Assembly: GCF_036785885.1 (NCBI RefSeq) | Contig: NC_092326.1 | Location: 43,849,072-43,913,071 of the forward strand | From: Coffea arabica | Taxonomy: Eukaryota; Streptophyta; Magnoliopsida; Gentianales; Rubiaceae | Length of the DNA stretch: 64,000 bases | Direction: 5' to 3' | Shown: positions 29,812-41,430 of the stretch, one piece after another | Position numbering within the stretch: the stretch's first letter is position 1 | How the letters are laid out: each line of letters opens with the position of its first letter | Program-made: the position numbers and the translations under genes | The notes under the pieces: generated by a model | What the model was told of the DNA's origin: nothing | Database searches by the model: none | The model's input: the letters and a program-made list of their open reading frames with translations, nothing else

Positions 29812-29945
29812 TATAGTTTCAGAAAACCAACCTGTCAGAGGTACATTTGACGGATTGTTTTTTTTTATACCTATAATCTAAGAAATTAGCCAGGAAACTT
29901 ATTTGTATAATAGGTTATAACAGGGGATTTTTTTGTTTTTTACCC

Positions 29946-32900
29946 AAATATATTATAGAGAGCTTAAAAGCATCACACAAATAATTTGGAAGTATCAAAC
30001 AACCATCTTAACTATGATTACGGAAGTCCCTAAGTTTTTGTGCACATAAAATCCAAAATCCAAGCAAGTTGATGCCTAATATATTTTTGGTCTCATCAAG
30101 CAATCCGTCAAGCACGATGTGGATTGGATCATAGAATTTATAATTGCTCTGATCAATAGGAAAATAAAATAGAACATGATCCAAAAATAGGATTTTTAGA
30201 AGAAACTAAATTTATAGGTTCATATTGATGGAAATTCATTGAGAACTAATAAATTAAAGTTAAGATCTGGCTTGTAGAACTTATTGAGGATAAATTTTGC
30301 ACTTTGGCCTCTCCTAAAGCAATCATTAATGTGGGCACCAAATTTGTTGCATCGGAGAAACAAACATGAGTAAAACTTCTTTGGAAGCTCAAGGTGTTTA
30401 TTGCATAAAGCATTCTCGAAAGGAATAAGTGACCCGTTGTCACAATTTAACCACAAAGATAATACCCTTCACACTCTCTTGAAAGATTCACACCATAGTA
30501 CAATGTGAAAATTTGTTTATTCTTTGATAGGATATCTCAATCATAATGGTGAAATACAATAGAAAAACACCCTCATGTGAAAAGAGTTTGTTTGTGAGAA
30601 CAAACCCATCATGAAGCCAAAATGAGAAGAAATTGCACACATGAATCAGAGTTGGAAGCCATAAGTAGAAAGTGGTTAATGATATTTCCCAATATTTGCT
30701 TGCAGATGTGATATTTTCACTACTAACCCTGCAATGATAATCAAACATTCACTATATGTTTTAAAATTTTCATATGAATAATGAAATTATGTTAGTGGAA
30801 AACAATTATACATAGAGTTTTGCGAAAGCAAGCAAATGAAAATTTGGTGGAATAGAAAATACCTCTTTGTAAGATTGCACTAAACTAAAGGGAATAGTTA
30901 AATTAGCAAAATTCTAATTTATAAACTTCACAACTTTGATATAATTAAATCGGAAATAAAGAAGAAGAATTGGAACAAGTAGGCTGTGATTGTGATAATG
31001 ATCATCCAACATACGTTTTCATAATAATTTGCATTAATTTTACCTTTACATCTTTCTTCCCAATTGGCTTTTTCACTTATGTAAGAAACACAAAGAAATA
31101 TATGACTTTAGAACAAAATTGGAAAAGATAGGAAACTGATCTTAGTTTTATAGAGTGTTGGGAATAAAATTTTTTTTTTATAGAGTGTCAATATATAATT
31201 GACGCAATTTAAGATTAAGAAGAAGAAAGATCCTACATTCGTAAATGTTGGGAAGAAATGGAAGAACAAGAAGCAAATGGATGGATGTGTGAATAATTAG
31301 AAATAGCTGTTACTTAGATAATAATTAATTCAATTGATTGTAGGTTATGGGAGACCGAATGAAAGAATTTTGATTAGTTGAAGTTTATTGATTAGATCCG
31401 AAGTAGTAGGGGTAATATTATAAGGAATTAATTGCATAACAAAAATCACAATTCAATTAAATGTGTTTATAATACCATTTCAGTAAATATACTGACACAT
31501 AAATTTATATGAGTTGTATCCGATGTAAAAAGATTGTAAAATAATTTCACATTTCAGAAATACCCAAATATTTTCATAAATAAAAGCTTTAAATGTACAA
31601 ACATGAGGACATTTTCGTAAATATACCCAAAAACATGCTGCCATCAGTTGTACCAAAAGTTAACAAAACTTAGATTCTTATACAGCCGTGTCTCTCTGGT
31701 ACTTTTTCTTCAACTCTACCTATGGAGATGGCATAATATAACCCTTATCATCTCAAGAAGTGTCAATCAAAAATTGGTGCCAATTCATGACGCCGTCTTC
31801 TCCCTCAATTGGCACTATTCCTTAGTTTTGTTTATGATGGTTAATGATGGTAAAACTCACAAGTAATCTTGTTTAATTAGTTGACAAAAAATATTTTTTC
31901 TTTTCTTAAATTCATTCATTATTTCTGCAATTAGTTAGGATCTAAAAATAAATTAATATAATTTATTGTTAGCAATAAGTCCAATTTTCTCCTAAGGAAG
32001 TTCAGTGCTATTTTACAAATCATAAGGGAGGTGACTGTTAGTGTCAAGAAGGTGGGTTTCTTTAATACCTCTGGGCAGTAGTGGGCTAGCAGAGTAGTCG
32101 TACTATTAGTTCAAGTTCTGTGACGTCTGTCTGGTTGCCCTAAACCCACCCAACCAAACAAGAGGAGGAATGTTTGAACAACTACCTCATCATTATTACC
32201 ATAGTCAATAGTCTCCCAGGCTGGCTGGGAGCGGGAATATATATGTGACCCATGACGACACCAATACCCCATCTTCCCCGCGATACGGATGATTGCCGGC
32301 GCTGCTAAATGATTGTGCCGCTCCCTCTATTTATAGGTGTACACATACTACTAGCATAAACTAGAGTAGTACACTTGTATAGGACATCTAATCTCAGCTC
32401 ATCTGCAAGTTTATGCATTTGGGCTCCCGTCGCCTCCGTCCCTGAACGGCTCAACTTGCCTGTCCCTCCTCCCTCGTATTCACCGTCGTCTACCACCACA
32501 TTATTTCAGTAGCATACTGAAACCTGACCATGCCCTTCACATTGTAATTAAAGGAGTTCACCATTAGCATTACCATGACGTTGTGCTTTTTCTCCAGAAA
32601 TGATGGGTGAAGTTGAATCTCAAGTGACCGCCCAAATTGATTTGAAACTCACAAATAGGCATTATTGACATACATAAACTAGGAGGTTAGTTTATGTGAC
32701 GGGGATGAATTTCAAGTACAACTATAACCGAACATGTCTGTTTGGATTGATTTATATTAGCTATGAAAGGCACATTTTAATGGTTTCATGATCTACCACA
32801 CTTTTTGTAGAATATGAATTTGAAAATGGGAAAATGACCTGATTTGATAATAGTTCGTTCGAGTTTGATTTGTCAGCTAATCAAAATTGAACAGTATTCT

Positions 32901-33058
32901 ATGTATGTGCAAATTGAAAGCAAATTTGACGAGAAAAACATAAAAAAAAATTGTGAAAGTTAAAATGAGGGATTTCCGTTCTGGAAAGTTGGTGAGAAAA
33001 AGTGGGGGGGGGGGGGGAAAGATGACATGAGAGAAAAGAGAAATTAGAAAAGAACAAA
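29946..33058. other. Intergenic AT-rich region without recognised gene
   Basis: Short frames on both strands (30220-30456, 30488-30748, 31648-31866, 32305-32499) have no recognised motif. A solo fragment resembling the terminal repeat of the 49874-51278 element lies at about 31985-32065 (CATAAGGGAGGTGACTGTTA). A GC-richer patch at about 32270-32520 contains CTATTTATAG and could be a promoter of an unrecognised transcript. Confidence 0.35.
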
Positions 33059-33067
33059 TAAAAAAAT

Positions 33068-33463
33068 GGGTTAAATACCAAAAACCCCCATGTGATTTGT
33101 CTAATATTCACTTTATCTCCCTATGATTTAAAAACCTACAATTTGACTCCCTATCGTAAAAGTCTAACGGAAAACATCTAAACTAACGTCTGAAAGGAAA
33201 ATATCAAAATTGCCCCTCTATAAGGGTTTTGGGTTAAGTACCAAAAACCCCCCTGTAATTTGTCAAATGTACACTTTACCTCCCTATGGTTTGAAAATAT
33301 ACAATTTAACTCCCTGTCGTTTCACCTAAAGTGAAAATCTAACAGAAATTCCGTTAAATACACTTTAGTTGAATCGACAGGGAGTCAAATTGTAGGTTTT
33401 CAAATCATAGGGAGATAAAGTGAACATTAGGCAAACTACAGGGGGGTTTTTGGTATTTAACCC
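33068..33463. mobile_element. MULE-type MITE with perfect 9-bp target duplication
   Basis: The ends GGGTTAAATACCAAAAACCC and GGGTTTTTGGTATTTAACCC are inverted repeats that extend about 85 bp, with CACTTTATCTCCCTATGATTT mirrored on the right. Both flanks are TAAAAAAAT (33059-33067 and 33464-33472). The left repeat is followed by an extra direct, diverged copy (about 33232-33330). No coding capacity is seen. Confidence 0.88.
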
Positions 33464-34534
33464 TAAAAAAATTGAAAAAATATCTTTCTTTTTTTTTTTT
33501 CTTTTTTGCTGAATTGTAGACCTCAATCATATTACTTAAAACTTACCCATTTCTGAAATTTATAGCTAGCTATAAGATTAAGCTAACTATGAACTTTTTG
33601 GCGTGGAAATATCAGGTTTTGCATGAAATTTTTGCGATACAGTTATTAAAAAAAATATACACAGAAGGATTTATCAACAACAATGAGAACATGCAGTAAA
33701 TTAAAACTGAAAAAGAACAAAAGAAAGCATGAAATATATGTTCCGATAGGATAAATAAAAAAAGACTAATTAACCAAAGATCCAAATCAATCATTTGGCG
33801 TGTTTTTGAGCTTACCAGCTCCCACATCCCGCTGGACTGGTGTCCTGTCCTAAAGTACAAATGTTTTATCCTCGATCCATTTGTGGTCAAAACTCGTAAC
33901 TAGAATAGAATATTGGGGCCTGAAAAAATAAATAAAAAAGAAGAAGAAGGAGGAGATAAGAGTACAGTTGGCACTCGGCAATTGGCATGCGGGGTTAGAA
34001 ATGGACCAGGAGGGACATTAATGCGACTTCTTGTCCTTCATTATTGTTAAAACCATCTGCCAACAAAAGCAGGGTGTTTGGTGGGAAAAGAAAGTAGTAA
34101 CTGTGAAGGAAGGAATTAAGGAGCAGAGTCAGGTAATTAAGCTGGCCTATACATCTAGCTATCCAATTCAGTAACACTCCAGTAATATATTAATCGATTT
34201 GGTAGAGGATCCATTCCCAAGTTCCAAAACTCATCCACAGTGATGTGATGAGTTGAAATCATAATTATTAAGGGCATAAAAGTTGGGATTTGGCTCCTCT
34301 CAATTAGATTTTCTCCACATTTTTTTCTTAATGCACAAACATCTGAATGCATAAACATCTGAATGAATGCATGAAATGTATTTTCATTTATGCATTCAAA
34401 TATGCACCGCAAAAAATGAGGAGATAATTCATTAGAAAGGAACCAACGGGAATAATTTTGAATTAGAAGTGGATGATAAAACTGCTTTAGATTTGCCTAA
34501 ATTTACTGATACTTCAACTCATGAGTGTGCTTCG

Positions 34535-34670
34535 GCCTTGTTTGGATTGCTACTTTCCGTCAGAAAATTACGTTATTTTTCGTGATCACATTTCTCTATT
34601 ATCTTTTTCCCTCACATATATCACATCGCTACAGTAATTTTTCCATAAAAAATGAAATCCAAACACAACC
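34535..34670. repeat. GTTTGG-ended MITE copy
   Basis: The ends are CCTTGTTTGGATTGC and GAAATCCAAACACAACC. The body contains CGTGATCACATTTCTCTATTA, CACATATATCACATCGCTAC and AGTAATTTTTCC, all shared with other copies. Confidence 0.7.
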
Positions 34671-35221
34671 TGAATTCAATTGTCTCTAATTACAGTGTGC
34701 TGATAAATTGGTGAAACTGGGTACTTATCAAAATACGACTTTTGTATGCTATGAAAGTGTCTCTCCTACTTTAAGAAATTTAATAGATGCAGACATTATG
34801 GGAATTTCTTTCGCTCGTTTTGCATATGTAACTTAGTTTTTTCAATATATGATCCCTTTCATTAAAAAAAAACACTATATATATATATATATATCAAGGC
34901 AGAGTATTAGGACGCAAGCTATTCGATGGGAACTATTAATCATGTTTCCTCAATTTTTTCCTTTTTTAAAATAGATTTAACTGCATGCATATTGAAAAAT
35001 ATTTTGAGAGGAGAATTTGCAATTCGAGCACAACTCTAAGAAATGAAAACGTTAACCTGCTACTTTCAAGTCCACTCAAACCCAGTGATCAATAGAGGGT
35101 TCTTAGAGTTTTCTCTACTTTCTTTGTGTACACGAATTCAATCAAGGCTTTTCTCAGTAGTGTTGCTTGAGGGTACGAGTTAGAATTGAGCACTCATCAT
35201 CCAGAGGAAGTTGAGAAAATA

Positions 35222-35269
<48 letters not shown>
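35222..35269. repeat. (AT)n microsatellite
   Basis: A nearly uninterrupted AT dinucleotide run of about 24 units. Confidence 0.95.
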
Positions 35270-35270
<1 letters not shown>

Positions 35271-35283
35271 TAAGTCATATGTA

Positions 35284-35800
35284 TCAACGAATTATATATC
35301 GTAAGTCATAGTCATACCCCCTCAAAGCTGGAGATGTAGCAGTTCTGATGAAGGCTGGCATCATGCAGGGAATTAAAGCGGGGGGCTTTGTAAATGAGAG
35401 CAGTGGAATATATAATCCGCAGGGATGCGAAGGCACACTACCTGAGTGTGAGTGGATCAGGTGGGGTTTTGGCATTTTTAGCCATTCGCTTGCAAGACTG
35501 CATTTGCTTGAGCGTGTGGATAATGTAAAGCTATATATAGACCTCTAGTCTAACTTCTGCTGTAAATTGAATAACAAAAGAGGGGGATGGGGAGATGGTG
35601 GCGGGGGCTTTGATTTTATTGGGACAGTAAGCGGCTGAAAGGCATGCAGAACCTAGACTAGCAGCCAGCACTGGCCAGCAGGAGCCCTGCCCTATGCTTC
35701 CTCCTCTGATTTCAATATCACCGTCCCAGACAGCAGCACAGGAAGCAAGCATACCACCAATCATCACCACCTTGCTTCAGGGACTCTAGCCCCGACCGCA
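35284..35800. other. GC-richer island with unassigned short open frames
   Basis: Base composition rises here compared with both flanks. Open frames exist on the minus strand (35770-35531, 79 codons, starting MVMIGGMLASCAAVWDGD; 35475-35284, 63 codons) and on the plus strand (35348-35548, 66 codons). I recognise no domain. It may be a first exon, a non-coding transcript or a decayed insertion. Confidence 0.3.
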
Positions 35801-36545
35801 TACCTACGCGCGACCCTCTGCCCTCTCCCCTTTTTGTTCTTTTTTTTACTCCTACGTGCCATGCTTCTTCTTATAAGGCCAAACTCAATATATCCACTTT
35901 TTCCAAGCGCCAGCCCTTTCTTTTTTCAATTTGTGTGGTCTCTAATATGTTCCGATCACCGCATAGATTAGATAAATAATTACGTTATTTTCTTCTTTTT
36001 CTCCAAAAAAAAACTTGTTGTATGTGTCAAAGGCGTATGCTCTTTACTTTATTTGAGTTGTCTCAAAAATCAATGAAAAATATACGGTTAATGGAAAAAG
36101 ATCCATAATTTTGTAAAACTAATTGTACTCGATGATGGAGTCGGAAATGTTATTCAAGGGATGCGATAATATATTATTATTTTGAAATTGCAATAATGTG
36201 TTGGTTCGAAGATTTTCGATGCAAATAAATCTCTGTTATTAGTATATCAATCTATTCGATGTTCCAAAAATTAAATAAAAATGGCTTCAATTTTTGATTT
36301 ACTATTTATAGCTGTTACCACGCCATCTAATAGATTTTATTTTAAAATTTCATTGTAGAAATAGCAAGGACAACCATAAAAAAAATTTTGAAAATGTTGA
36401 GGGCCAATTATAGGGAGAAAGAAAAGAGGGACTAAAATTTCAAATTTGGTTGTCTTTGCATAATTAACTTTAACAAAAAAAAAAAAAAAAAAAAATTTGC
36501 ACGCAGGTTGCAGTCGCGTAGCGTGAGGGATATAGATACAGTGAG

Positions 36546-36715
36546 TTTGTTTGGACAACAAGAATTTGAGGTAAAAATTTCAGATTTTGTTTTGCTTGCA
36601 TCATACACACAATTCCCAATCATCTTTTTATCTCACATACATCACATCACACAATGTGCTACAGTAACTGGATCAAATAAATCATCCAAATAAATTCTTA
36701 TCCAAACAAACTCAT
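36546..36715. repeat. GTTTGG-ended MITE copy
   Basis: It runs from TTTGTTTGGACAACAAG to TTATCCAAACAAACTC. The body has TTTTTATCTCACATACATCA and GTGCTACAGTAAC, as in the neighbouring copy at 37059-37232. Confidence 0.65.
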
Positions 36716-37058
36716 TGTATTGGTGTAGTAAATGGAGGAAGAGGCTCTGCACGGTGCCTGTGCAGCCATTGCCAGTCGCCATGATTGCTTGCTTGCAATC
36801 AGAATATAGGATTGTACGCAGGCAGGGCAATAAATAAAAGCCTACGTACATATAGCCACTCGAACAGTGGAAAACAACCAAACAAGACTTGCTTATTCCA
36901 CTCTTTATTTATTTATTTATTTTTGTTTTGTGATTGGCTTGTCTCTGTCTCTGTGTCTGTCTCTTGAGCGAGCTAACAAATCAGATTTTTTTGAGACGCG
37001 GTGGCTCTAAACAATCAATTATTTCTGTCTATTTTTCCTGTTCAATATAAAACTATAT

Positions 37059-37232
37059 GGTTTGTTTGGATTGCTTCATATTTCCCCAATTTTATTTGCT
37101 TACATCATCTTTACAATTTTTAATACACCTTTTTATCTTCCCAATATCTTTTTATCTCACATACATCACATCACAAAAAGTGCTACAGTAAAAATATCTC
37201 AAATAATTCCAAATAACTTACAATCCAAACAG
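37059..37232. repeat. GTTTGG-ended MITE copy
   Basis: It runs from TGGTTTGTTTGGATTGC to TTACAATCCAAACAG and shares CTTTTTATCTCACATACATC and GTGCTACAGTAAAA with the copy at 36546. Confidence 0.7.
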
Positions 37233-38809
37233 TATGTAATTCCACTTACTAATATTACTGACGTGGCACGTAACATTAAATGTATGTTTAGGAGGTGTTT
37301 GATAAATGGGTTTTAAATTTCAATTTTAGTATAGACGGCATATTTTTTGAATCAATACAATTGCACGTAACTACAACTCTGATAAATTCAAGGATCTCGT
37401 CCTCAAATTCTTGCCTAATTTCATCTTAATCATGCGGCATGAAATTCTAAAGTAGAAGACTATGGGTACCATTAGGATATTATTGAATTTGAAACTCATT
37501 TACCAAACACACCCTAAATATGCGCTCAATATTATGTGTCACGTCACAGTATTAATAAATAGAACTATGTAATTTTGTATTTAACAGATATAATGAACAG
37601 AGGATCCCGTCTGTCTGCTGCAGTTTATATGGTTACAAGTTAAGCAGTCTAAAACAAATTGCTTTTGTGAAAGCATTTTCACCACTCAAGCTCCAATTAG
37701 ACATGCAACAAAGAAAAATGTATATGGAGAGGATGGATTTATTAATTTACTGTGTAGTACTAATATTGTATGGTGGCATATGACAAGGTACAGAAGAATG
37801 CTTTATGATATATTGAATTAACTGTGGAGTGGTAAAGAACACGTGGAATGACGGGGTTTGAAGAAGGAAATGCTCCGGCTATCCATTCCAGTGTATGTCC
37901 ACTCACCCAATCGCATTTATCATTATCAATAATCAATGTACCAGAAAAAAACAAAGAAAGAAAGAAAGTCACACACTCCTCTTTTTCCTATTATGCAGTG
38001 CTCCTTTTTGTCCTCATTTTGATCCTTCTATTATAGTGCCTCTTCTTCAATCATGCTTGTTTATCCCAAGAGAAAAAATCGTTGAAAACCCTCCTCACAT
38101 TTTACTAAATAAAAATTTTTTTTTTTCATTCATCTCTACAATGTTAATTTTATACCTCTCGCAAATTTACATTGGTAAAATTTGATCGTAACCTAATTTG
38201 TTTGCTGCTTCTTTGTCTGAAATCATCACATGACTTACATACACATTTTTTATGTACAAAAATGGCACATCCAACTATTCCGGTGGTAAAAATGAATATG
38301 AATTGGGTGAATAAGGTTGGGTTAAATTCTACTTTTTTTAAAGACAAAAATGATAATCGATACCATCACTTATTTAATTACAGATGGTATTTAATTTCTT
38401 TGCTCCTTTAAAAAAATCACTATGTATGAGTTACGTGATAGATTCGAAGAAAAATGTGGTTAAAAGCCTGGCTAAATCCAAATTTTATGGATTTAATTTT
38501 GTGATGAACATGAAGTTATCATTTAAAAAGGCGGAAAAATTCATTTGGCACGAGGGGCTATGGGTGTTTTGAAAGATTTTTACTAAATTAAACAATAATA
38601 AAATTCTTCCTCAAGCCTCAGGACTCCATCTTTCTATATAATTCGCGTCCGAACCTTTTCATGTCAAGTGGTAGGCAACAGAGGAGAGTGCCCAGTTGAC
38701 AAAAAATATACGCTACAAAGTACAGAGCAAATTTTTAGTTCTTCATATCTTTGCCGCTTTATCATCGCCCAATCACAAAACAACAGAAGCAGATTTTTGC
38801 CCAGGAAAC

Positions 38810-38816
38810 TATAAAA
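38810..38816 (+). promoter_or_regulatory. Candidate TATA box of LOG with CT-repeat leader
   Basis: TATAAAA lies 47 bp before the start codon, followed by a CT repeat (about 38828-38848). If used, the leader would be under 20 nt, which is short for a plant gene. A further-upstream start is therefore also possible. Confidence 0.4.
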
Positions 38817-38856
38817 GCAAGCGCGCGCTCTCTCTCTCTCTCTCTCTGACAGGAAA

Positions 38857-40662
38857 ATGAAGGAGACGATGGAACAAAAAGTTGTTACCAGATCAAGGTT
38901 CAAGAGTGTATGTGTGTTTTGTGGGAGCAGTTCTGGGAAGAGAGAATGCTATAGAGATGCCGCACTTGAGTTGGGCCAGGAGCTGGTATGTACCATGTAG
39001 CACTACTACTTATACTCTGTCTTTTTTACCTTTTTTTTTTTGTTAAAAAAAAAAAAAAACTTTCCTATCCCAACAATCTTGGAGCGCAGAGGGGGCAGAC
39101 GACGATAGTCAGTTGTTATCCTTATTAGCACTGTACTAGTTTTGTTTAGATAATTTTTCATTGTTGTTATAATATATGTGTGCGATTGATTATAATGGGG
39201 CTCGGGGCCCTTTTTCTTCTCTTTTGTGTGCGCGTTTGGGTGGGGCGTTTTTGCATGAAGGTGGCAAGAAAAATGGACCTCGTATATGGCGGGGGAAGCA
39301 TTGGGTTAATGGGTTTGGTTTCACAAGCTGTTCACAACGGAGGCGGCCACGTTCTCGGGTATGTACTATGGTACAGTGACAGCATTCTTCTTTCGTTTCT
39401 AGCTAGAAGACTAATAAAACTTTTGCAAATGAATACTTGCCCCGCAGGATCATACCCAAACCCCTGATGGGCAAAGAGGTATTTAGATCCCTTCATTCTT
39501 GGATTCTTTTATTTTTTGTCTTTTGTTGGAAAGCCTTGATCTTTGATAAAATGCAACAATTGCATTCCGCAGATTTTTCATTTTCTTTTGGTTATGATCC
39601 TGATCTTGGGTTAACAACGCAGAAAACTGGGGAAACAATTGGAGAAGTGAGACCGGTGGCTGGTATGCATCAGAGAAAGGCTGAGATGGCCCGCCATTCT
39701 GAATGCTTCATAGCCTTACCAGGTTCCGCATTTATGTTGTCGCCATTTATGTTCTCGGGGCTGTCTCTGATTTCATCCATCCTCTGTTTAGTTTATGGAA
39801 CTTTAATTTTACTTTGGAATATAACTCCCAAATTTCATACACCGTTGTATATATGCTCAACGCTTGTTGCTGTTAATCTGATCAGCTGAATTTCATCATC
39901 CACAGGCTGGGTATTTGATTGACTGAGTTTTGTGGTGGTTTTTTTTGGCTTTCAGGTGGGTACGGCACTCTGGAAGAGCTATTGGAAGTCATCACATGGG
40001 CACAGTTGGGTATTCATGACAAGCCGGTAATCTACAATTGATGATTCAATTCTTTCAGAGCTTACAATGCTAAACCGAAGAAATAGAAATATGTCGATGT
40101 TTTTCAGGTGGGATTACTAAATGTTGATGGTTATTACGACTTCCTCCTCACCTTCATTGATAAAGCCGTGGATGATGGCTTCATTAAGCCTTCTCAGCGT
40201 CATATCTTCGTCTCCGCCCCTAACGCCAAAGACCTGGTTCAGAAACTGGAGGTGCGTGCCGGCCTGTGTTCCCCTCCCCTTTTTCCTTTCTATTTTTTCT
40301 CACTTTTCTTTTTGCTGAGCGAAATATTTCACCAATGCACGGAAGTCAATGAAGCAATAAGAATCTTCGAACAGTTTCTCTTCTCTTCTATGGATAAACT
40401 ACTATATTTGCGATCTTTTTTTTTTGGTTCGTTTTTCCTTTTGTGGGGGTAGGGGAAGGGGGTTGCAGGGGATTTGCAGGGCATGTTCTGGTGATTTGAT
40501 AAAGCTGGTAATTGCTTTCTTTTTGGGGTGCTATAGGAATACGTGCCAGTGCACGATGAAAGCATTGCTAAGGTGAAGTGGGAGGGAGAACAGCAACAGC
40601 AGCAGCAGCAGCAGCCATCAAACCCGCAAGTGCCAAGTGGGGTTCAATGTTTTGCAGGATAA
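38857..40662 (+). CDS. LOG: LOG: cytokinin riboside 5'-monophosphate phosphoribohydrolase
   Basis: Releases active free-base cytokinin from its nucleotide in the cytosol. Exons 38857-38985, 39261-39358, 39448-39478, 39623-39722, 39956-40026, 40108-40251 and 40537-40662 join in phase to 232 residues. [10 protein letters not shown] opens the Rossmann-like fold (residues 18-27), then [13 protein letters not shown] and [19 protein letters not shown] (100-108, with R104 and K105) and PGGYGTLEE (119-127) form the family signature for nucleotide binding and catalysis. [10 protein letters not shown] and [13 protein letters not shown] follow. The core is complete and matches plant LOG length, but the tail after KVKWEG carries an eight-Gln run encoded by CAG/CAA. 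A second in-frame ATG (codon 5) could also start translation. The symbol is given at family level, as the paralogue number cannot be told. Confidence 0.95.
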
Positions 40663-41139
40663 GAAATTTGATTGTTCTCAGGAAGGGAGACAGGTTTGTA
40701 GATAAGGGTAACAAAAAAAAAAAAGCAAAGAAACAGAAAACAACAACAAAACAAAAGAGGGAGTGGTGTCTTGGGATCACTTCTTTTTGTCTGATTTTGG
40801 TATATAATTGACTGATTAGTGGGCCTGCTCCCCAAAGAGAGCTGAAGGGTAGCTGTGGTTGGTTTTGTGGAGTGGAGATGCGTCTAACCTGATCTTCTCG
40901 CCGGACAGGACAAAGATGGTATTGAAAGAGAATTTGCTAGTTTCTTTCTTGTCCTCCTTTGGTGTGGAAAATACGCTTCTGTATGTATTGCCATCTAATT
41001 TTGAATGCGTCCGTAGCTATATATCTAACCTATCTTGTTATTATTGTGGTCTCTGGATGGAAGGAGCAAGTTATATTCTACTCCTTAGCACTTATTTACT
41101 AGTACTAAATGAATGGACACACATTTTCCTAACTGCGAT

Positions 41140-41270
41140 GTCTCGAGCCCTCAGGCGGGGTAGCTCCGTGACAGCCCTCATTAGGTCTTTATCGAGAGGT
41201 CATCGTTTCGAGTTCCGCCTGTTATCGTGTAGTGCATCCTTGGGACGAGCTCTGCACTTCTTGTGAGAGT
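41140..41270 (+). repeat. Possible tRNA-derived SINE
   Basis: GGTAGCTCCGTGAC resembles an RNA polymerase III A box. GTTTCGAGTTCC, about 50 bp downstream, resembles a B box. The GC content is above the local average. I could not define a 3' tail or target duplication, so this is tentative. Confidence 0.35.
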
Positions 41271-41430
41271 GGGGGACGATAACTCATTTCAGTCTATGCC
41301 CGATTTCATCTCTGTCATTGGGCTTCAATGTACTGTAGCAGTCAGGCGTGGGACGGTAACTCATTTTGGTCTATACCCGATTTCATCTCTGCCATTGGGC
41401 TTCAATTGAGTGTAGCAGTCAGGCGTGGTG
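41268..41430. repeat. Tandem duplication of a ~75-bp unit
   Basis: Two adjacent copies share GATAACTCATTT / GGTAACTCATTT, CCCGATTTCATCTCTG-CATT and GGGCTTCAAT, and each ends in GTAGCAGTCAGGCGTGG. It is non-coding and directly follows the SINE-like segment. Confidence 0.75.

Larger units (their letters stand above)
27975..29891. mobile_element. Nested MULE-like foldback element with hairpin clusters
   Basis: The ends GGCTAATTTCTTAGATTATA and TATAATCTAAGAAATTAGCC are inverted repeats. The similarity continues to CAATCCGTCAAATG and CATTTGACGGATTG (about 60 bp). The flanks AGAAAACTT (27966-27974) and AGGAAACTT (29892-29900) form a 9-bp duplication with one mismatch, lying within the right terminal repeat of the Pack-MULE. 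Inside each end are GC-rich hairpins. The centre (about 28650-29550) is extremely AT-rich. No transposase frame is visible. Confidence 0.8.
26659..29945. mobile_element. Pack-MULE-like element carrying a HAN gene fragment
   Basis: The outer ends align as inverted repeats: GGATAAAAAATAAAAAAAGCC on the left and the complement of the right end, GGGTAAAAAACAAAAAAATC. The similarity continues through CCTATTATA-AAATAA. The left repeat (to about 26795) also pairs with 27885-27966, which was contiguous with the right end before a second element was inserted. Flanks AAACATATT (26650-26658) and AAATATATT (29946-29954) match at 8 of 9 positions, the duplication size of Mutator-like elements. Without the nested insertion and its duplication the element is about 1.36 kb, and its centre is captured host DNA. 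It encodes no MuDR-type transposase. Confidence 0.78.
33473..38809. other. Long intergenic region upstream of LOG
   Basis: No gene is recognised. It holds three copies of the GTTTGG-ended MITE family, an (AT)n microsatellite at about 35222-35269, and a GC-richer island at 35284-35800 with short frames on both strands. AT-rich filler makes up the rest. Confidence 0.4.

Noticed and set aside
32305..32499. 64-codon minus-strand frame in a GC-richer patch
   Set aside because: No motif or splice context; the opposite strand has a TATA-like word but no clear product.
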